This document shows positions 10,959 to 22,920 of a stretch of 64,000 bases of DNA, piece by piece; position 1 is the first letter of the stretch, and every line of letters begins with the position of its first letter. This DNA is from Cranoglanis bouderius (lineage: Eukaryota > Chordata > Actinopteri > Siluriformes > Cranoglanididae). The translations under genes were made by a program, and so were the position numbers. The DNA is taken from the NCBI GenBank assembly GCA_023630585.1, contig CM042544.1, forward strand, positions 24,647,756 to 24,711,755. The letters are read 5' to 3'. The notes beneath the pieces are model-generated. The model was not told where the DNA came from, did no database searches, and saw only the letters and a list, made by a program, of their open reading frames with translations.

Positions 10959-11086
10959 AAATAAATAAATGAATGTGGGTGTGCATGGTATCCCATCCAG
11001 GGTGTGTTCCTGCCAGGGATAGGCTCCAGATCGCAACCATAAGCTTGACCAGGATAAAGTGGCTATTGAGGATGAATGAATGAATG
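10959..11086 (+). mobile_element. SINE 3' end with GAATG-type tail
   Basis: Contains the segment CCCATCCAGGGTGT, then GATAGGCTCCAGAT, then GACCAGGATAAAG, and ends in tandem GAATGAAT. The same 3' block recurs at 11566, 23350 and, inverted, at 21441 and 57370. This marks a dispersed SINE family whose tail resembles L2-clade LINEs. Confidence 0.7.
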
Positions 11087-11565
11087 AATAATAATTTATG
11101 ACAGTATACTGTCTACTATTTTTTTGTTTGTTTGTTTTAGACAGTGATTTACTTCACTAATGTCCTTCCACTGAACATGACACTTTATGCCCATATGACC
11201 TGTACTTTGTTCCCACTTCTTTGTGCCTCTTTTGGGAAGAGTTTAAGATTATCCCCAAATGTTCCCATTTATTCTCTATTCTGTTTCAGCATAACTGCTG
11301 ATGGCCAAACTGAATGGCCCATGATTTTTAAATGGCTTCTCTAGGTCTTTAACAATTTTGGTCAAAACAGGTGGTCTCCTCTAATATGTCTGCCTCTTAA
11401 TCCCATCCTCAACATGTGTTTTGTATGTTATTGTATCAAGCTGTCAGAAACATGTTCCTTGTGATGTTTGTATTTTGTGGGAAGTGCCTGTAGCCTGGAT
11501 GGACTATCTTTTACAATAGCCAAAATGATGCTGCAAATCTAATAAATACACTGTCCATTTGTGTT

Positions 11566-11800
11566 TCTTCCAGGTCATCCAGTTTTCACCAACCTCCCAA
11601 AACATTCTGTTTCTTGAACTGGTATCTCTAAATTGCCCCTAGCTGTGAATGTGTGAATGTTTATGCACATGGTGCCCTGTGATGGACTGGTATTCCATCC
11701 AGGGTTTATTCCTGCCTAGCACCCAGTGTTACTGAGATGGGCTCCAGATACACCATGACTCTGATAAGGATAAAACACTTACTGAAGATGAAAGAATGAG
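11566..11800 (+). mobile_element. SINE copy, 3' two thirds
   Basis: Shares CACCTCCCAAAAC-like, AAATTGCCCCTAG, GTGATGGACTGG and GGCTCCAGAT blocks, in the same order, with the copies at 23350-23670 and 57370-57702. The head is missing. It ends in a GAAAGAATGA tail. Confidence 0.7.
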
Positions 11801-12259
11801 CATTTTGTCTGCATTTCTAACCAGCTAGTTACACTCTGAGATACTGATGTGATGGTCTGTGGAGGTTTACTGCAGGAGGAGAAAAAGGAATGTAGATAAG
11901 ATAAAAGGTTTGCAAAAGGTTTTATAAGATAAAATACCATTGTGCTCTATTACTAACATGTTATTTTAATCATTTTCAGTGAAACTCTCATGAAAGTATT
12001 TTATTGCAGTTTTATTAAAATGGCAAGATTGGTTGATGGTAGATCAAATCTTAAATGATTAAAGAAGAAATTTGTGCTGTCACCACTTTTACTACTGTCT
12101 CCCATCCACCCAAAATGTATGAGTGCATCACACTTATCAATATAATTGTACAGATACATTCAAATACATACAAATTTATTTAGTTTATTTCCTCATAGTC
12201 CACCCCTCCCCCAAAATGAATTCCTGACTATTTCACTAGAACTACCTTCTTTTTGTCTG

Positions 12260-12263
<4 letters not shown>
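11801..12263. other. intergenic, nothing recognised
   Basis: AT-rich spacer; no exon, RNA gene or repeat could be supported. Confidence 0.5.
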
Positions 12264-12331
<68 letters not shown>

Positions 12332-12346
12332 TGTGTGTGTGTGTGT
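12264..12346. repeat. compound (TG)n/(CGTG)n microsatellite
   Basis: TG tract, then seven or so CGTG units, then TG again. Reading frames here are artefacts of the repeat. Confidence 0.95.
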
Positions 12347-12929
12347 TCTAATGCTGAGAAGTTGGCATGCAAAGGTGAGAAAAGCACTGAGAAGAGAAGT
12401 CTCTATGTGTCTGGTTTTTTTTCATTGTTTTGTTTTGTGTGCTCTATACATGCCAAAGGGCACCATTAACCTATAAAACCACTCAGCTTTCAACTCACCT
12501 TGGGTGTTCTCTTGGCAGACTTCAACACTCATGTTAAGCACACTAAATCACACAGAACCACTGAATCTTTCCACCTCTTATTGAGAGGATACTGATTTTA
12601 AGGTGATAGCTTACTAATTGTGAAAGATCTATCTATATAGTTTCAGTGACATACAGTATGAAGACTGAAATGGTGGAAGGGAAGAAAATATGGAATTACT
12701 ATTTCACATGTTGAAGTATACTGCTGTTGCACCCTGCATGCCGCACTTCACACCGCCTTAACATTAACCATTCAGTACTCAAACAAACCTACAAATATAG
12801 GAACCTGTTCCAATCAATAGAAGTACAACATGCAGAACATACTGCAACTAGTCAGCAAAAGCAAAACCTCACAGCACCTATTAGGAGATGGCTTTTAAAA
12901 GGAATGCATATTGAAGTTGCCTCAGAGAA

Positions 12930-12930
<1 letters not shown>
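12347..12930. other. intergenic, nothing recognised
   Basis: No exon or element could be supported between the two TG microsatellites. Confidence 0.5.

Positions 12931-12967
<37 letters not shown>
12931..12967. repeat. (GT)n microsatellite
   Basis: About 37 bp of GT repeats. Confidence 0.95.
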
Positions 12968-12969
<2 letters not shown>

Positions 12970-13094
12970 TTCAGTAAGACCACATTCACCTGTGGAGCCA
13001 GGTCTGCATTTTTTAAAATCATGAAATTCTTTTGAACTGCTGTTATTTTTTGTCTGCATTTTCTAGGCATTTTGCTTTTGTTTGATTATTTCAA

Positions 13095-13495
13095 TCTATT
13101 TATTAAACAGTTTTTTTTTTTGTTTTGTGATTTTGTTGAGGCCAAAAAAAGCATGATTTTGTTGCAGCTTTTTAAAAAAAAATTGTGATGCAACTTGCAG
13201 AGTTTTTGTGCTTTTTTGGGGAAAATTACTTGAATTGGTGAAATTGCAATTGTATGAAATTGTTTTGCACGGTCTTTGGCAGTGGTTTGTTGGTAGCTAA
13301 ATGAGACCTTTTAGCTGTACTCATGTTCGACGCACGTGAATCGAAGAGGGCTTTGGCTGAATGCGCATTGTGATAACGTCACATGATGCGTCTTGTCTCA
13401 AATCTGTGGTAATTTAAAAAAATTGCAAGCTCCTCAGAATATTGTGGAGTTTGTTTGATTTTGTGTTAATTTCTGCGGTGCACTAAAGGTTATGT
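13095..13495. repeat. possible dispersed repeat, unclassified
   Basis: T-rich sequence with recurring ATTTTGTTG-like units, then a segment with CGAC, CACGTG and AACGTCACATGATG. Its composition differs from both flanks and it resembles low-copy fish interspersed repeats, but no ends or coding parts identify it. Confidence 0.3.
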
Positions 13496-13558
13496 GAAGT
13501 GGTTTCTTCTCATATGCCTGCCTCTTAATTCCACTTTCAACATACTATACTTCATACT

Positions 13559-14250
13559 CTAGGAGCACTGAGCTCTGTTGTTTCACCTTCACCAGGGCAT
13601 CATGCTTCATCTGTAGACAGTGTGAAAAAAGGATTCCTCATAGCTTAGTCCTTAATATGCAAATATCATGCTTAAAAGAATAAAGAAGCACCTGAAAGAA
13701 CAGGTCTGGAATGGAATTCAAATGACTGAAGGAGCTTTTCCTTTAGTTTTCAGCACTGAGGCACATGACATAATTTTTAACACTCAAGTAGATATGTAGT
13801 AAATGTATCATGTAGTTATCAAGGTTCATACTATTTAAAACCATGCATCTGCTTTATTCTGCCAGCACTCACCAGGAATGTTTCCTCAGATGAATGAGTG
13901 CCAGCCACATATAAACAGTATCTCTGGTGCCAGATGCCAGAGGAGCAGTAGGTCTAAGAGTCCTCTGGCCTGGCCAACCTCACTGCAGCACTCAACCATT
14001 CGATCTGGGACTCTGTGCTCTTCTGCTTGTAAGCCTGCAGCAGAAATCCTGCTCTTTCTCATGGGAGTAAAAGGAGGGAATTTGTGTTACCAATATGAGC
14101 ATCTCAACATTCAGTTCACTTCTCTGCTCAAGAGGCATTGAGTAATTTCTTCAATTTATACTGACTGTAGTGTGAATGTGATTATCTAGTTTATTTAAGT
14201 ACCACCGGACTTTACATGACCTTCCATTTTTAGCTCATAATAATAGCTCA
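13559..14250 (+). repeat. local segmental duplication, copy A
   Basis: Homologous to 14987-17700 in the same orientation. The first part (13559-13847) matches 14987-15310 with many changes. The core 13848-14000 appears identical to 15747-15899. The next 130 bp match with about eight differences, and the tail (CCATTTTTAGCTCAT) matches 17677-17692. No gene product was recognised. Confidence 0.85.
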
Positions 14251-14363
14251 GAAATATGCTAAATTTCCTTGATAAATTATGTAAATCACTTTGGTTAACT
14301 GTAGTTGTTTTAAATGCGCTTTATAAACAAAATACGCTTGCCTATTTTACTAATTTAAAACAG

Positions 14364-14364
<1 letters not shown>

Positions 14365-14423
<59 letters not shown>
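14365..14423. repeat. (AC)n microsatellite
   Basis: About 58 bp of AC repeats. Confidence 0.95.
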
Positions 14424-14425
<2 letters not shown>

Positions 14426-14665
14426 TATTTTATTGGCCAAGCTGAATGACAGACTGCTTTACAGTTGGTTTTTGGTGAGTTCTGAGCCAAGTGAGAAGCC
14501 TTGCAGATGTTCTCTAAGCCACAGCAGGTGTATGGCACAGCATGCACACTGGCCAGTGAGGACTCTTGGTTGAATTCTAATTAATCAAACCTGTCCGTGT
14601 GGACCAGGTCATAATGGCCTACCTGGATTCTCTGCATGTCACATAAGCATGGTGGCCAACAACAA

Positions 14666-14668
<3 letters not shown>

Positions 14669-14713
<45 letters not shown>
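14669..14713. repeat. (TC)n microsatellite
   Basis: About 45 bp of TC repeats, 200 bp from an inverse GA tract. Confidence 0.95.
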
Positions 14714-14716
<3 letters not shown>

Positions 14717-14915
14717 GGTGGCCCATGCTCAGTGGAGGTGGCACCGCTCCAAGTTGTTCATTAAAGCTGATATCAGAGAAGTAGAGTAAAACTGGCCGAA
14801 CCTCCACTACTGTCTGCTGTTTATCACACAGCAAGAGTAAGGCAGCTGATATTCTTACTCTTTAAGGTGTAGGTTGTGTAGTGATTCATATTCTCTGTCA
14901 ATAGAGATTATTGAG

Positions 14916-14919
<4 letters not shown>

Positions 14920-14969
<50 letters not shown>
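14920..14969. repeat. (GA)n microsatellite
   Basis: About 50 bp of GA repeats. With the TC tract at 14669 it could form a hairpin. Confidence 0.95.
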
Positions 14970-14971
<2 letters not shown>

Positions 14972-15552
14972 AAGAGTGCTGTACTGTAGGAGCACTGCGC
15001 TCTGTTATTTCACAAGTTGGCACCATGCTTCATCTGCAGACAGTGATGGGAACAGCATGAAAAAATATTGCTCATAGCTTAGTCACGAAATATGCAAATA
15101 TCACACTTAAGAGAATAAAGAAGCACCTGGAAGAACAGGTCTAGGGTTCAAATAAAATTAAATGGTTGGTATTTTTTCATTCAACTTTCAGCACTAAATC
15201 ATTGGCATATTAGAATGGCATTATTTTCTGTTAACACTCAAATAGTAAATCAATATGTAGTAAATGTATCATATGCAGTTATCAATGTGCATAATATTCA
15301 AAACCATGGATTGATTTTGATTGTTTAGGACAGCAGAATGGTACTTCCTGAAATTATGTAATTTGTGTTGTTTGTGTGATGTGCTAATAGTTGGTCTCAA
15401 ATGCTGAAAATGTTCATAAAAAACTCATTGTGTATTCTATATGCACATAATCATTAGATATTCTGCCTTATAAAGCATTTAATATCATCGAAAGGGAAGA
15501 TCTCCCTCTAATGTCTAACAAAAATAAAATGAAATAGAAAAACAACACCAAA

Positions 15553-15603
15553 ACAACAACAGCAACAACAACAACAACAACAATCAATCAATCAATTTAA
15601 ACC

Positions 15604-15670
<67 letters not shown>
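15553..15670. repeat. (CAA)n, (CAAT)n and (GATA)n microsatellites
   Basis: CAA units to about 15581, CAAT units to 15597, then GATA units at 15605-15670, all inside duplicate copy B and absent from copy A. Confidence 0.95.
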
Positions 15671-15671
<1 letters not shown>

Positions 15672-16096
15672 GGCTACATATGATGAAATGCTGCAACGAA
15701 CTGTGTTGGGTTGATTGTATGTTGGCATGTGTTGTTTTCCTTGACCTCTGCTTTATTCTGCCAGCACTCACCAGGAATGTTTCCTCAGATGAATGAGTGC
15801 CAGCCACATATAAACAGTATCTCTGGTGCCAGATGCCAGAGGAGCAGTAGGTCTAAGAGTCCTCTGGCCTGGCCAACCTCACTGCAGCACTCAACCATTA
15901 GACCTTGGACTCTGTGCTCTTCTGCTTGTAAGCCTGCAGCAGAAATCCTGCTCTTTCTCATGGGAGTGAAAGGAGGGGATTTGTGTTACCAATATGAGCT
16001 CTCAACATTCAGTTCACTTCTCTGCTCAAGAGGTATTGATTTGAGTAATTTCCTGAATTTTTACTGACTGCAATGTAAATGGGGTAATCTAGTTTA

Positions 16097-17642
16097 CAGT
16101 GGGTATAGAAAAGAATCACCCCCTTTTAAAATAATCACATTTTGTTGCTTTTCAGCCTGAAATGAAGACGGAAGACAGACACAGTTTTTGTTTTATCCAG
16201 CTGTATTTACTCAGTGCAACTTATAACATCCAAGTGAAAGATATAACACCAACATGTCAGGAAAAAAAACAAAACAGAATCACTGAGTTGGAAAAAGGAT
16301 CACCCCCTTGCTTTAATTTGCCTTAATGTTTTAATTACAGCCTTTAGTCTGTTGGGATATGTCTCTAACTTTGCACATCTAGACTTCGCAATATTTGCCC
16401 ACTCTTCTTTGCAGAACTGCTCAAGTTCAGTTAAATTTGATGGTGGCCGTTTGTGGACTGCAGTCTTCAAGTCATTCCACAGATTTTCCATGGAGTTTAA
16501 GTCTGGGCTCTGATTGGCCATGCAAGGACATTCACCTTTTTCTCCTTCAACCACTGTGTGGTCAGTTTTGCTGTGTGCTTTGGGTCATTGTCATGTTGGA
16601 AGGTAAACCTTCTTCCCATTGACAACTTTCTGGCAGAGGGCAGCAGATTTTCCTCAAGAATTTGATGGTATTTTGCCCCATCCATTTTCCTTCTATCCTG
16701 ACAAGTGCTCCAGTCCCTGCTGCAGAGAAACACCCCCATAACAGGATATTATCACCTCCATGCTTTACTGTAGGAATGGTGTTATTTGGATGGTGAGCTG
16801 TATTGGATTTCCGCCAGACATATTGTTTGGTGTTGAGGCCAAATAATTCATCTGACCATAACACCTTTTCCCATGTGGCCTCAGAATCTTCAAGGTGCAT
16901 TCATGTGGCCTTTCTTTAGGAGTGGCTTTTTTCTTGCAACCCTCCCATACAAGCCACATTTGTGGAGAATCTGTGATATTGTTGTCACATGCACACAATG
17001 ACCACTCTTTGTCATAAATTCTTGCAACTGCTTCAGAGTTGCTGTAGGCCTCTTGGTAGCCTCTCTGACCAGTTTCCTCCTGGCTCTTTCATCCAGTGTG
17101 GAGTGATGTCCTGATCCAGGGAGGGTCTGTGTTGTGCCAAATACCTTCCACTTCTTAATAATAGACTTCACTGTGCTTCTAGGCATTGATAAAGCCTTTG
17201 AAATTTTTTTGTATCCATCTTTTGACTTGTGCCCATTCTGGAGATCTTTTGACAGTGTCTTGCCACCCACAGTTGATTGTTTGCTTCAGTTTCAGTACAA
17301 AATGCTCCAGGAAAGCTCTTTTCTAGCTAAACTAATCAAACTGTCCACAGCTGATCACAGTTGAAAGTCAAATGGCTTTGTGTGCCATTGCGAAGGTGAT
17401 TATCTACACCTGATTGAGTTTACAAGTCATTTTTAGGAGGGGGGTGATCCTTTTTCCAACTCAGTGATTCTGGTTTTTTATTTAAAAAAAAAAAAATTAA
17501 CATTTCTGACATGTTGGTGTTGTATCTTTCACTTGGATGTTATAAGTTGCATTGAGTAAATACAGCTGGATAAAACAAAAACTGTGTCCATCTGCATTTC
17601 AGGCTCAAAAGCAACAAAATGCGATTATTTCTATACCCACTG
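16097..17642 (-). mobile_element. Tc1-type transposon, complete ends, coding region decayed
   Basis: Ends read CAGTGGGTATAGAAA on the left and the reverse of this on the right, each next to TA. Arms of about 200 bp are inverted and carry a second, inner copy of the GATCACCCCC-like motif (near 16295 and 17450), giving the IR/DR layout. The 1546-bp length is normal for a full Tc1. It sits in copy B of a duplicated segment. Confidence 0.95.
16300..17270 (-). pseudogene. Tc1-type transposase, several frameshifts
   Basis: Reads from ATG 17270 with a helix-turn-helix N-terminus (YKKISKALSMPRSTVK) to about 16895, then changes frame. WSDE lies near 16860, HDNDPKHTAK near 16590 and SPDLNSMENLW near 16515, spread over three frames. 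The usual PIE around the last acidic residue is SME here. At least three frameshifts make it non-functional. Confidence 0.92.
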
Positions 17643-17700
17643 TATCTATATCCACCTAACTTTACAAGATCTTCCATTTTTAGCTCATATTGATGAAACA

Positions 17701-18429
17701 TGCTGGTGCAGATATACTGGATATAGATTTGAGTGATGAGAAGTCATTTCTGAAAATGTCTCCTGTTCTCAGATCACACATCACTGGAACAGGTGAACAT
17801 GACATTACTGTTACAGCTCCCTACAGAGAATAGTGATGACTCTCTCTTTTCTTGAGAAAGACAGTTAACCATTTTGATTAATGTTATTCATTAGAAATAA
17901 TAACCCCTCTCAGGCATTATGGACTGTTAATTGACTACATGAAGAATGTGGGATTTAGCTAGTTTCAGGTAATGTCACAACATTATGTTCTACACTAAAT
18001 CATGTATTAGTACTGAAGAGTTCTCAGCTACAAATTGGCAGTAGTCACAAGGGAAATGTTGTTGCTCCCTTTTCCTGTCAATGCTCCTGATTTACTGGTT
18101 TTAAACTTTTCTCTACAGTGTGCTTTCCTCACTGTTAATCTACAGAAACAATGACTTTCATTTATTGTCTTACTGCAGTTTATCAACATAAACAATATGC
18201 AGTTATAAACAGTATGTATCTCTCATCTGCCTCATGCTGTTTGTGATGTCTCCATTCTTTCCTCATTTATAGCCACTGGATGTCTTTACCTTTACTTGGT
18301 AAATATAAATTTTTCTCTCCATGGGACAAGTCATGGTTGAATTTAATTTTTCAGTAAAAGATCATTATTGAGGATCAACAAGAAATCAGCAGTTAATCAT
18401 GAGATATGGCATTGTATTAAGTGTTTTAC
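17701..18429. other. intergenic, nothing recognised
   Basis: No exon or element could be supported. Confidence 0.5.
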
Positions 18430-18495
18430 TTATACTGTTTATGTCGCTCTGGATAAGGGCGTCTGCTAAATGCTATAAATGTAAATGTAAATGTT
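18430..18495 (+). mobile_element. SINE/LINE 3' tail fragment
   Basis: GTCGCTCTGGATAAGGGCG, then TCTGCTAAATG and repeated TAAATG. This is the widespread 3' end shared by fish SINEs and L2-type LINEs. Only the tail is present. Confidence 0.75.
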
Positions 18496-18786
18496 TTGTC
18501 AAACTGATTCATTATGCCTAAACTTTTGAACATTTGCACTGGGCATGATTTCCAATAGGGATTCATCGATACCAATATTGGTATAAGTCCAGTACAATGA
18601 CTGTTTACTCATAACCATACTCATAAAAATGCACTGATTCCTACATCTGATACATCTGATACCAGGTGATACTATATATGACATAAGCCTAGTGTACAGC
18701 TGGATATACTGTATGATTAATGATGGCAATCAAAGCAAAACATCTTTAACATAAAACTCAGCAGGAGGAGTTAATTGCTAGTGGCA

Positions 18787-20460
18787 CAGTGCTGTGAAAA
18801 AGTATTTGATTTCGTCTGTTTTTGTGTATATCTCATACTAAATTGTTTCAGAAATTAAAACAAAATCTAAGATAAAACAAAGGCAACCTGAGTAAACACA
18901 AAATACAGTTTTTAAATGATAATGTTATTTATTGAAGCAAAAAAGTTATCCAATACCAACTGGGCCTGTGTGAAAATATACAGTACTGTGCAAAAGTTTT
19001 AGGCACATGCAAAGAAATGATGTAGAGCAAAGATGCCTTAAAAATAATGAAATTAAATGTTTCTACATTAAAAAAAACAAAACAAAAAAAATGTAAAGAG
19101 CAGTAAACAGTAGTAAATGAAGCAAAGTCAATATTTGGTGTGACAAAGAAAAATTAAAAATAAAAATAAAAATAGTAGTCTCCGGTACAATTAGTGCAGT
19201 TTTATAAGGAAATGAGCTGGTAAGTTTTATTGAGCATCTTGCAGAACCAGACACAGTTCTTCTGGACACTTTGATTTTCACACTTGCTTCTTATTTTTGC
19301 AGCAAAACCCAGCAGCCTTCATTGTGTTTTTTGTCAGAAAAGTGTCTCTTATGTAATATGCTGCTTTCTTTGACATACAAACTTTTTTCTGTAACATTTA
19401 ATTTTGTGCTAGAAAACTTATGTTTTGGACTCTAAAATATTTTTTGTACTGGCTTGATAATATAGAAGTCATAAAATAAAAAATCCATAACAAATTTTGT
19501 ACAAAAAAAAAGGGTGCCTAAAACTTTTGCACAGTACTGTATTTGCCCCCATAGATACTAATTCCCCAAATCTATGAAACTGCATTCATAATGGGGTTCA
19601 GCTGGACTCGATGCAACCAGGCCTGATTACTGCAAGCCCTGTTCAATCAAATCAACACTTAAATAAAACTTTTTCAACAACATGAAGTTGGTAAGGGACG
19701 ATGAGGAAGAAGGTGATTGAAAGACATCAGCCTGGGAAGGGTTACAAAGCTATTCCAAAGGCTCTGGCACCCCAAAGTACCACACTGAGAGCCATTATCT
19801 CCAAATGGAAAAACTCAGCACACTAGTGAACCTTCCCAGAAGTGTCCGACCTTACAAAATTCCTCCAAGAGCACAGCAACCACTCATCCAGAAAGTCACA
19901 AAAGAGCCAAGGACAACATCAAAGGAACTACAGGGGTCCTGTTACATCTGGCATAAACTAAACACAGAATTCCACAAAAAGAACATCATACCTACGGTCA
20001 AGCATGGTTGTAGAAGTGTGATAGTGTGGGGATGCTTTGCTACTTCAGGGCCTGGGCAACTTGCAATAATTGAGGAAAACATGAATTCTGCTCTCTACCA
20101 GAAAATCCTAAAGAAAATCCAACTGGATTATGCAGCAAGACAGTGATCCAAAGCATAGGAGTAAATCCTAGTCCTAGAAGTAAGTGAAAGTCTGATCTCC
20201 AGTTATCGGAAGCGTTTGGTTGCAGTTTTTGCTGCTAAAGGTGACACAACCAGATTTTAAGTTTAAGAGGGCAATTAGTTAGTTCACATTTCACTTTTTG
20301 TTTGCTTCAATAAAAAAATTAAAAAAGTAAAAACTGTAGTGTGTGTTTGCTCAGGTTGCCTTTGTTTTATGGTGTATGTTGTTTGATGATCTAAAACTAT
20401 TTAGTATGAGATATACACAAAAACTGAAATCAGGATGGGGCAAATACTTTTTCACAGCAC
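18787..20460 (+). mobile_element. Tc1-type element (CAGTGCTGTGAAAAAG ends), split by a MITE
   Basis: The left end GTGCTGTGAAAAAGTATTTG and the right end CAAATACTTTTTCACAGCAC are inverted copies. The arms extend about 200 bp. A separate MITE at 18981-19539 interrupts the left arm. Transposase remnants (IIPTVKHG and VWGCFATSGPGQL, about 19805-20146) remain after large deletions; no complete DDE core survives. A 5'-truncated relative lies at 28917-29897. Confidence 0.9.
18981..19539. mobile_element. MITE with perfect 26-bp terminal inverted repeats
   Basis: Ends CAGTACTGTGCAAAAGTTTT plus AGGCAC are perfect inverted repeats, flanked by TA at 18979-18980 and 19540-19541. It is 559 bp, AT-rich and non-coding. 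Removing it restores the host Tc1 arm as seen in the copy at 28960-28990, which shows the order of insertion. Confidence 0.95.
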
Positions 20461-21440
20461 ATGCAGCGACTACACAGCAAATGCTGGCTAGATGAGGAAA
20501 GAAGTCTACAAAAAAATAGTAGGTCAGTGATAATCAACCACTTATCACTCACAAAGAGGGACTCCAATGCAATGAAGACAATGAAATGTACTTTACGTAC
20601 AGCTGTACAGAAGTGCTTTTCTGAAGTGAAACTCCACTCTGCTCTTCTCCACAGCAAAGCTACTTGATTCAACTAATTTAATAAAGCAGGAGCCTAGTGT
20701 ATGTGCACGGACACACACGTGTCCTTTTCATGGCCATTATTTAAACCTGGAAAACATATCACATTAATTCTAAAGGCTAATTTACACTGGATTTGTTGTT
20801 GTTGTTGTTGTTTAAAAACTTTTCCTTCCACATCAGTGCTGCTCTTGTTTTATGCTTCATATGTATTTTTTCTTTCTTCATATATATATGTATATGTATA
20901 ACTCACAAAAAAACCTCCACAGAAACCCCCTGAACTCACAAAACAACACTTTGTATATGCTGTGCACTTAAAACCATAATCTACAGAGATGTCATGATTG
21001 TGCAACATGTAGCTGCATAGCAAAGGGTTTGTATCCTAGGTTACTGGTTATTCAGTGTCCCACTGACTCACGTCATGTTTTTTTTAGGTGAATGGTTTTG
21101 TGATTATAGCTGACAGATTGCTAAGGACAAAATAGGCTTAGTAATGAGGGCTGGGAGTAAACAAGCTCTTCTCATTCTTTTGGTTTTTGGTTGCTTTATA
21201 TCCAGTCTATTGTATTAGTTATTAGGGAATAGGAGGGCGTGGTTGTCATTGGGGGATTTTAGTAGTTCTTGAACTTTGCGCATATAAGTAGGTTAATTAG
21301 TTTTGTATTGTATTAGTATTGTCAAGTACCACAAAAGTACGCACTCGTACTCGGTCTGAAATACAAAATATTACTGATGCATCCAAAATTCACAACCATG
21401 TGTCACAGTAAAGATTTCAGCACAATTAACACTGGCACTT
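20461..21440. other. intergenic, nothing firm
   Basis: AT-rich spacer with a short (TTG)n near 20788. A stretch near 21310-21360 resembles the end of a fish hAT-like repeat but is too short to call. Confidence 0.45.
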
Positions 21441-21700
21441 CCTTTATTTATTCATTCATTCACCTTCAGTAACCAATATGTCTTGTTCTGGGTCACAGTC
21501 AAACCAATGCCTATCCCAGAAACCAGTCCATTGTGTTTGGAGGTGGGAGGAAAATGGAAAAACCTAGAGGATGCCTACATGGACAAGGAGAGAACATGCA
21601 CAGGACTTCCACACAGCTCAGTAACCTGAGCTCAGGATCATACTGGTTACCCTGGGGTTCTGAGGTGTCAGTGCTACCTGCTAAGCCACTATGCATCTCT
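21441..21700 (-). mobile_element. SINE copy, inverted
   Basis: Starts with ATTCATTCATTCA (the tail, inverted). It then shows, in reverse order, the blocks seen in the plus-strand SINE copies, including GGAGGTGGGAGGAAA and GAGAACATGCA. Confidence 0.75.
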
Positions 21701-22889
21701 ACTTCATTTATTGTTGTAAGGAGCTAAAAAAGAGCAGATGCACACTATTGACAAATAAACACTGATATTACAACAAGATGTAAATAAACACGTAGAGTTA
21801 TAATGCAGGGGTGTGTTTACCACGCATAAGCAGTCTTATTGTCCCATATGGCAACCCTGGCTGTTTCAATTACATTGTACATGGTAGGGGCATTCCAGCA
21901 GTGAGATTGATTTGCCAGTCTAACAATGTCCAATTAAAAAGAGAACGCCTTTATTATTGCTTTATTGGAATGGTAGCACCTGAAAACTGTGGAGAACACA
22001 AACCCCACCCTCGTTAAAGGTGGAAGTCCATCAGGCGTGAAATGAGTACAGCGCATATATCTGTCATATTTCCCTGTGGTGTGAATACATTTGTTTAGCA
22101 ATTACACTTTGATATTTTTTAATCTCAAAATGTGAGAATACAATATTAGCATAAAGTACCTATCAGAATTTCTTATGCTAAAGTAATTTGTGTAAATAGT
22201 AAATAGTGTAATTTGACATGTATACTACACACTAAAATAAACCAGTTCAACATAGTATAAGGAGAAAAACATACGTTCATACGTTCACAGCACGTTCATG
22301 CCATAGAACATACGTTCTAGGCATTACCATTTTGTAGCGCTTAGTCTACAGCATTATGCAATTTTGCCACATTTGCATTCCAAACTTGTATTCAAATGAC
22401 TGTGGGTGTCTGAGCCTGTATTATTGCACGGAACAACATGCTTTTTATAGGCTGGTGTGAAATTGAACTCTGCTATCAGTGCTGCTTTGAAACTGCGTCT
22501 AAATGAAGAGTTATATAAAACTTGGCCTGGGGGTGCATTGCCATGACCCAGTTAAATCCTTGTGGTAGGTGAGCACCCTCTACTCCACCAGAGACTTCTC
22601 AAAACAGACAGCAATGGCAGAATACATTAATACAAATGAAGGACTCTCTGACCTAACTGACAAATCAATGGAAATAAAAATATGCAGTAACAAATAAAAA
22701 ACAGGCGTCGCTTCATTTAACCTATTCTGTAACTGCTGCTGAGAGGCCTCAAGAGCGTAACTATATGTCAAACATGCATACCACCCACCACACACTTTTT
22801 GCGCAATAGTTACTGAGGACCTAATTACTCAGGGTGGAACTATATCCATGAGTGCTAAGTGCTTGACTAACATGAGGATTTTCAGTGCA

Positions 22890-22920
<31 letters not shown>

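Larger units (their letters stand above)
14987..17700 (+). repeat. local segmental duplication, copy B, interrupted by Tc1
   Basis: Same order as copy A. It is longer because of about 436 bp at 15311-15746, which carries CAA, CAAT and GATA simple repeats, and because of a whole Tc1 element at 16097-17642. Joining 16096 to 17643 restores the alignment with 14187-14240 of copy A. The Tc1 therefore entered after the duplication. Confidence 0.85.

Noticed and set aside
12146..12469. Open frames with long Cys-Val runs
   Set aside because: They are produced by the TG/CGTG microsatellite; the same applies to frames over the GA, TC and AC tracts at 14256-14573, 14619-14834, 14874-15077 and 25062-25405.
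18555..18700. hAT-like repeat (ATCGATACCAATATTGG region), and a similar stretch near 21310-21360
   Set aside because: Weak resemblance to fish repeats with CGATACC motifs, but no ends or target duplication were seen.
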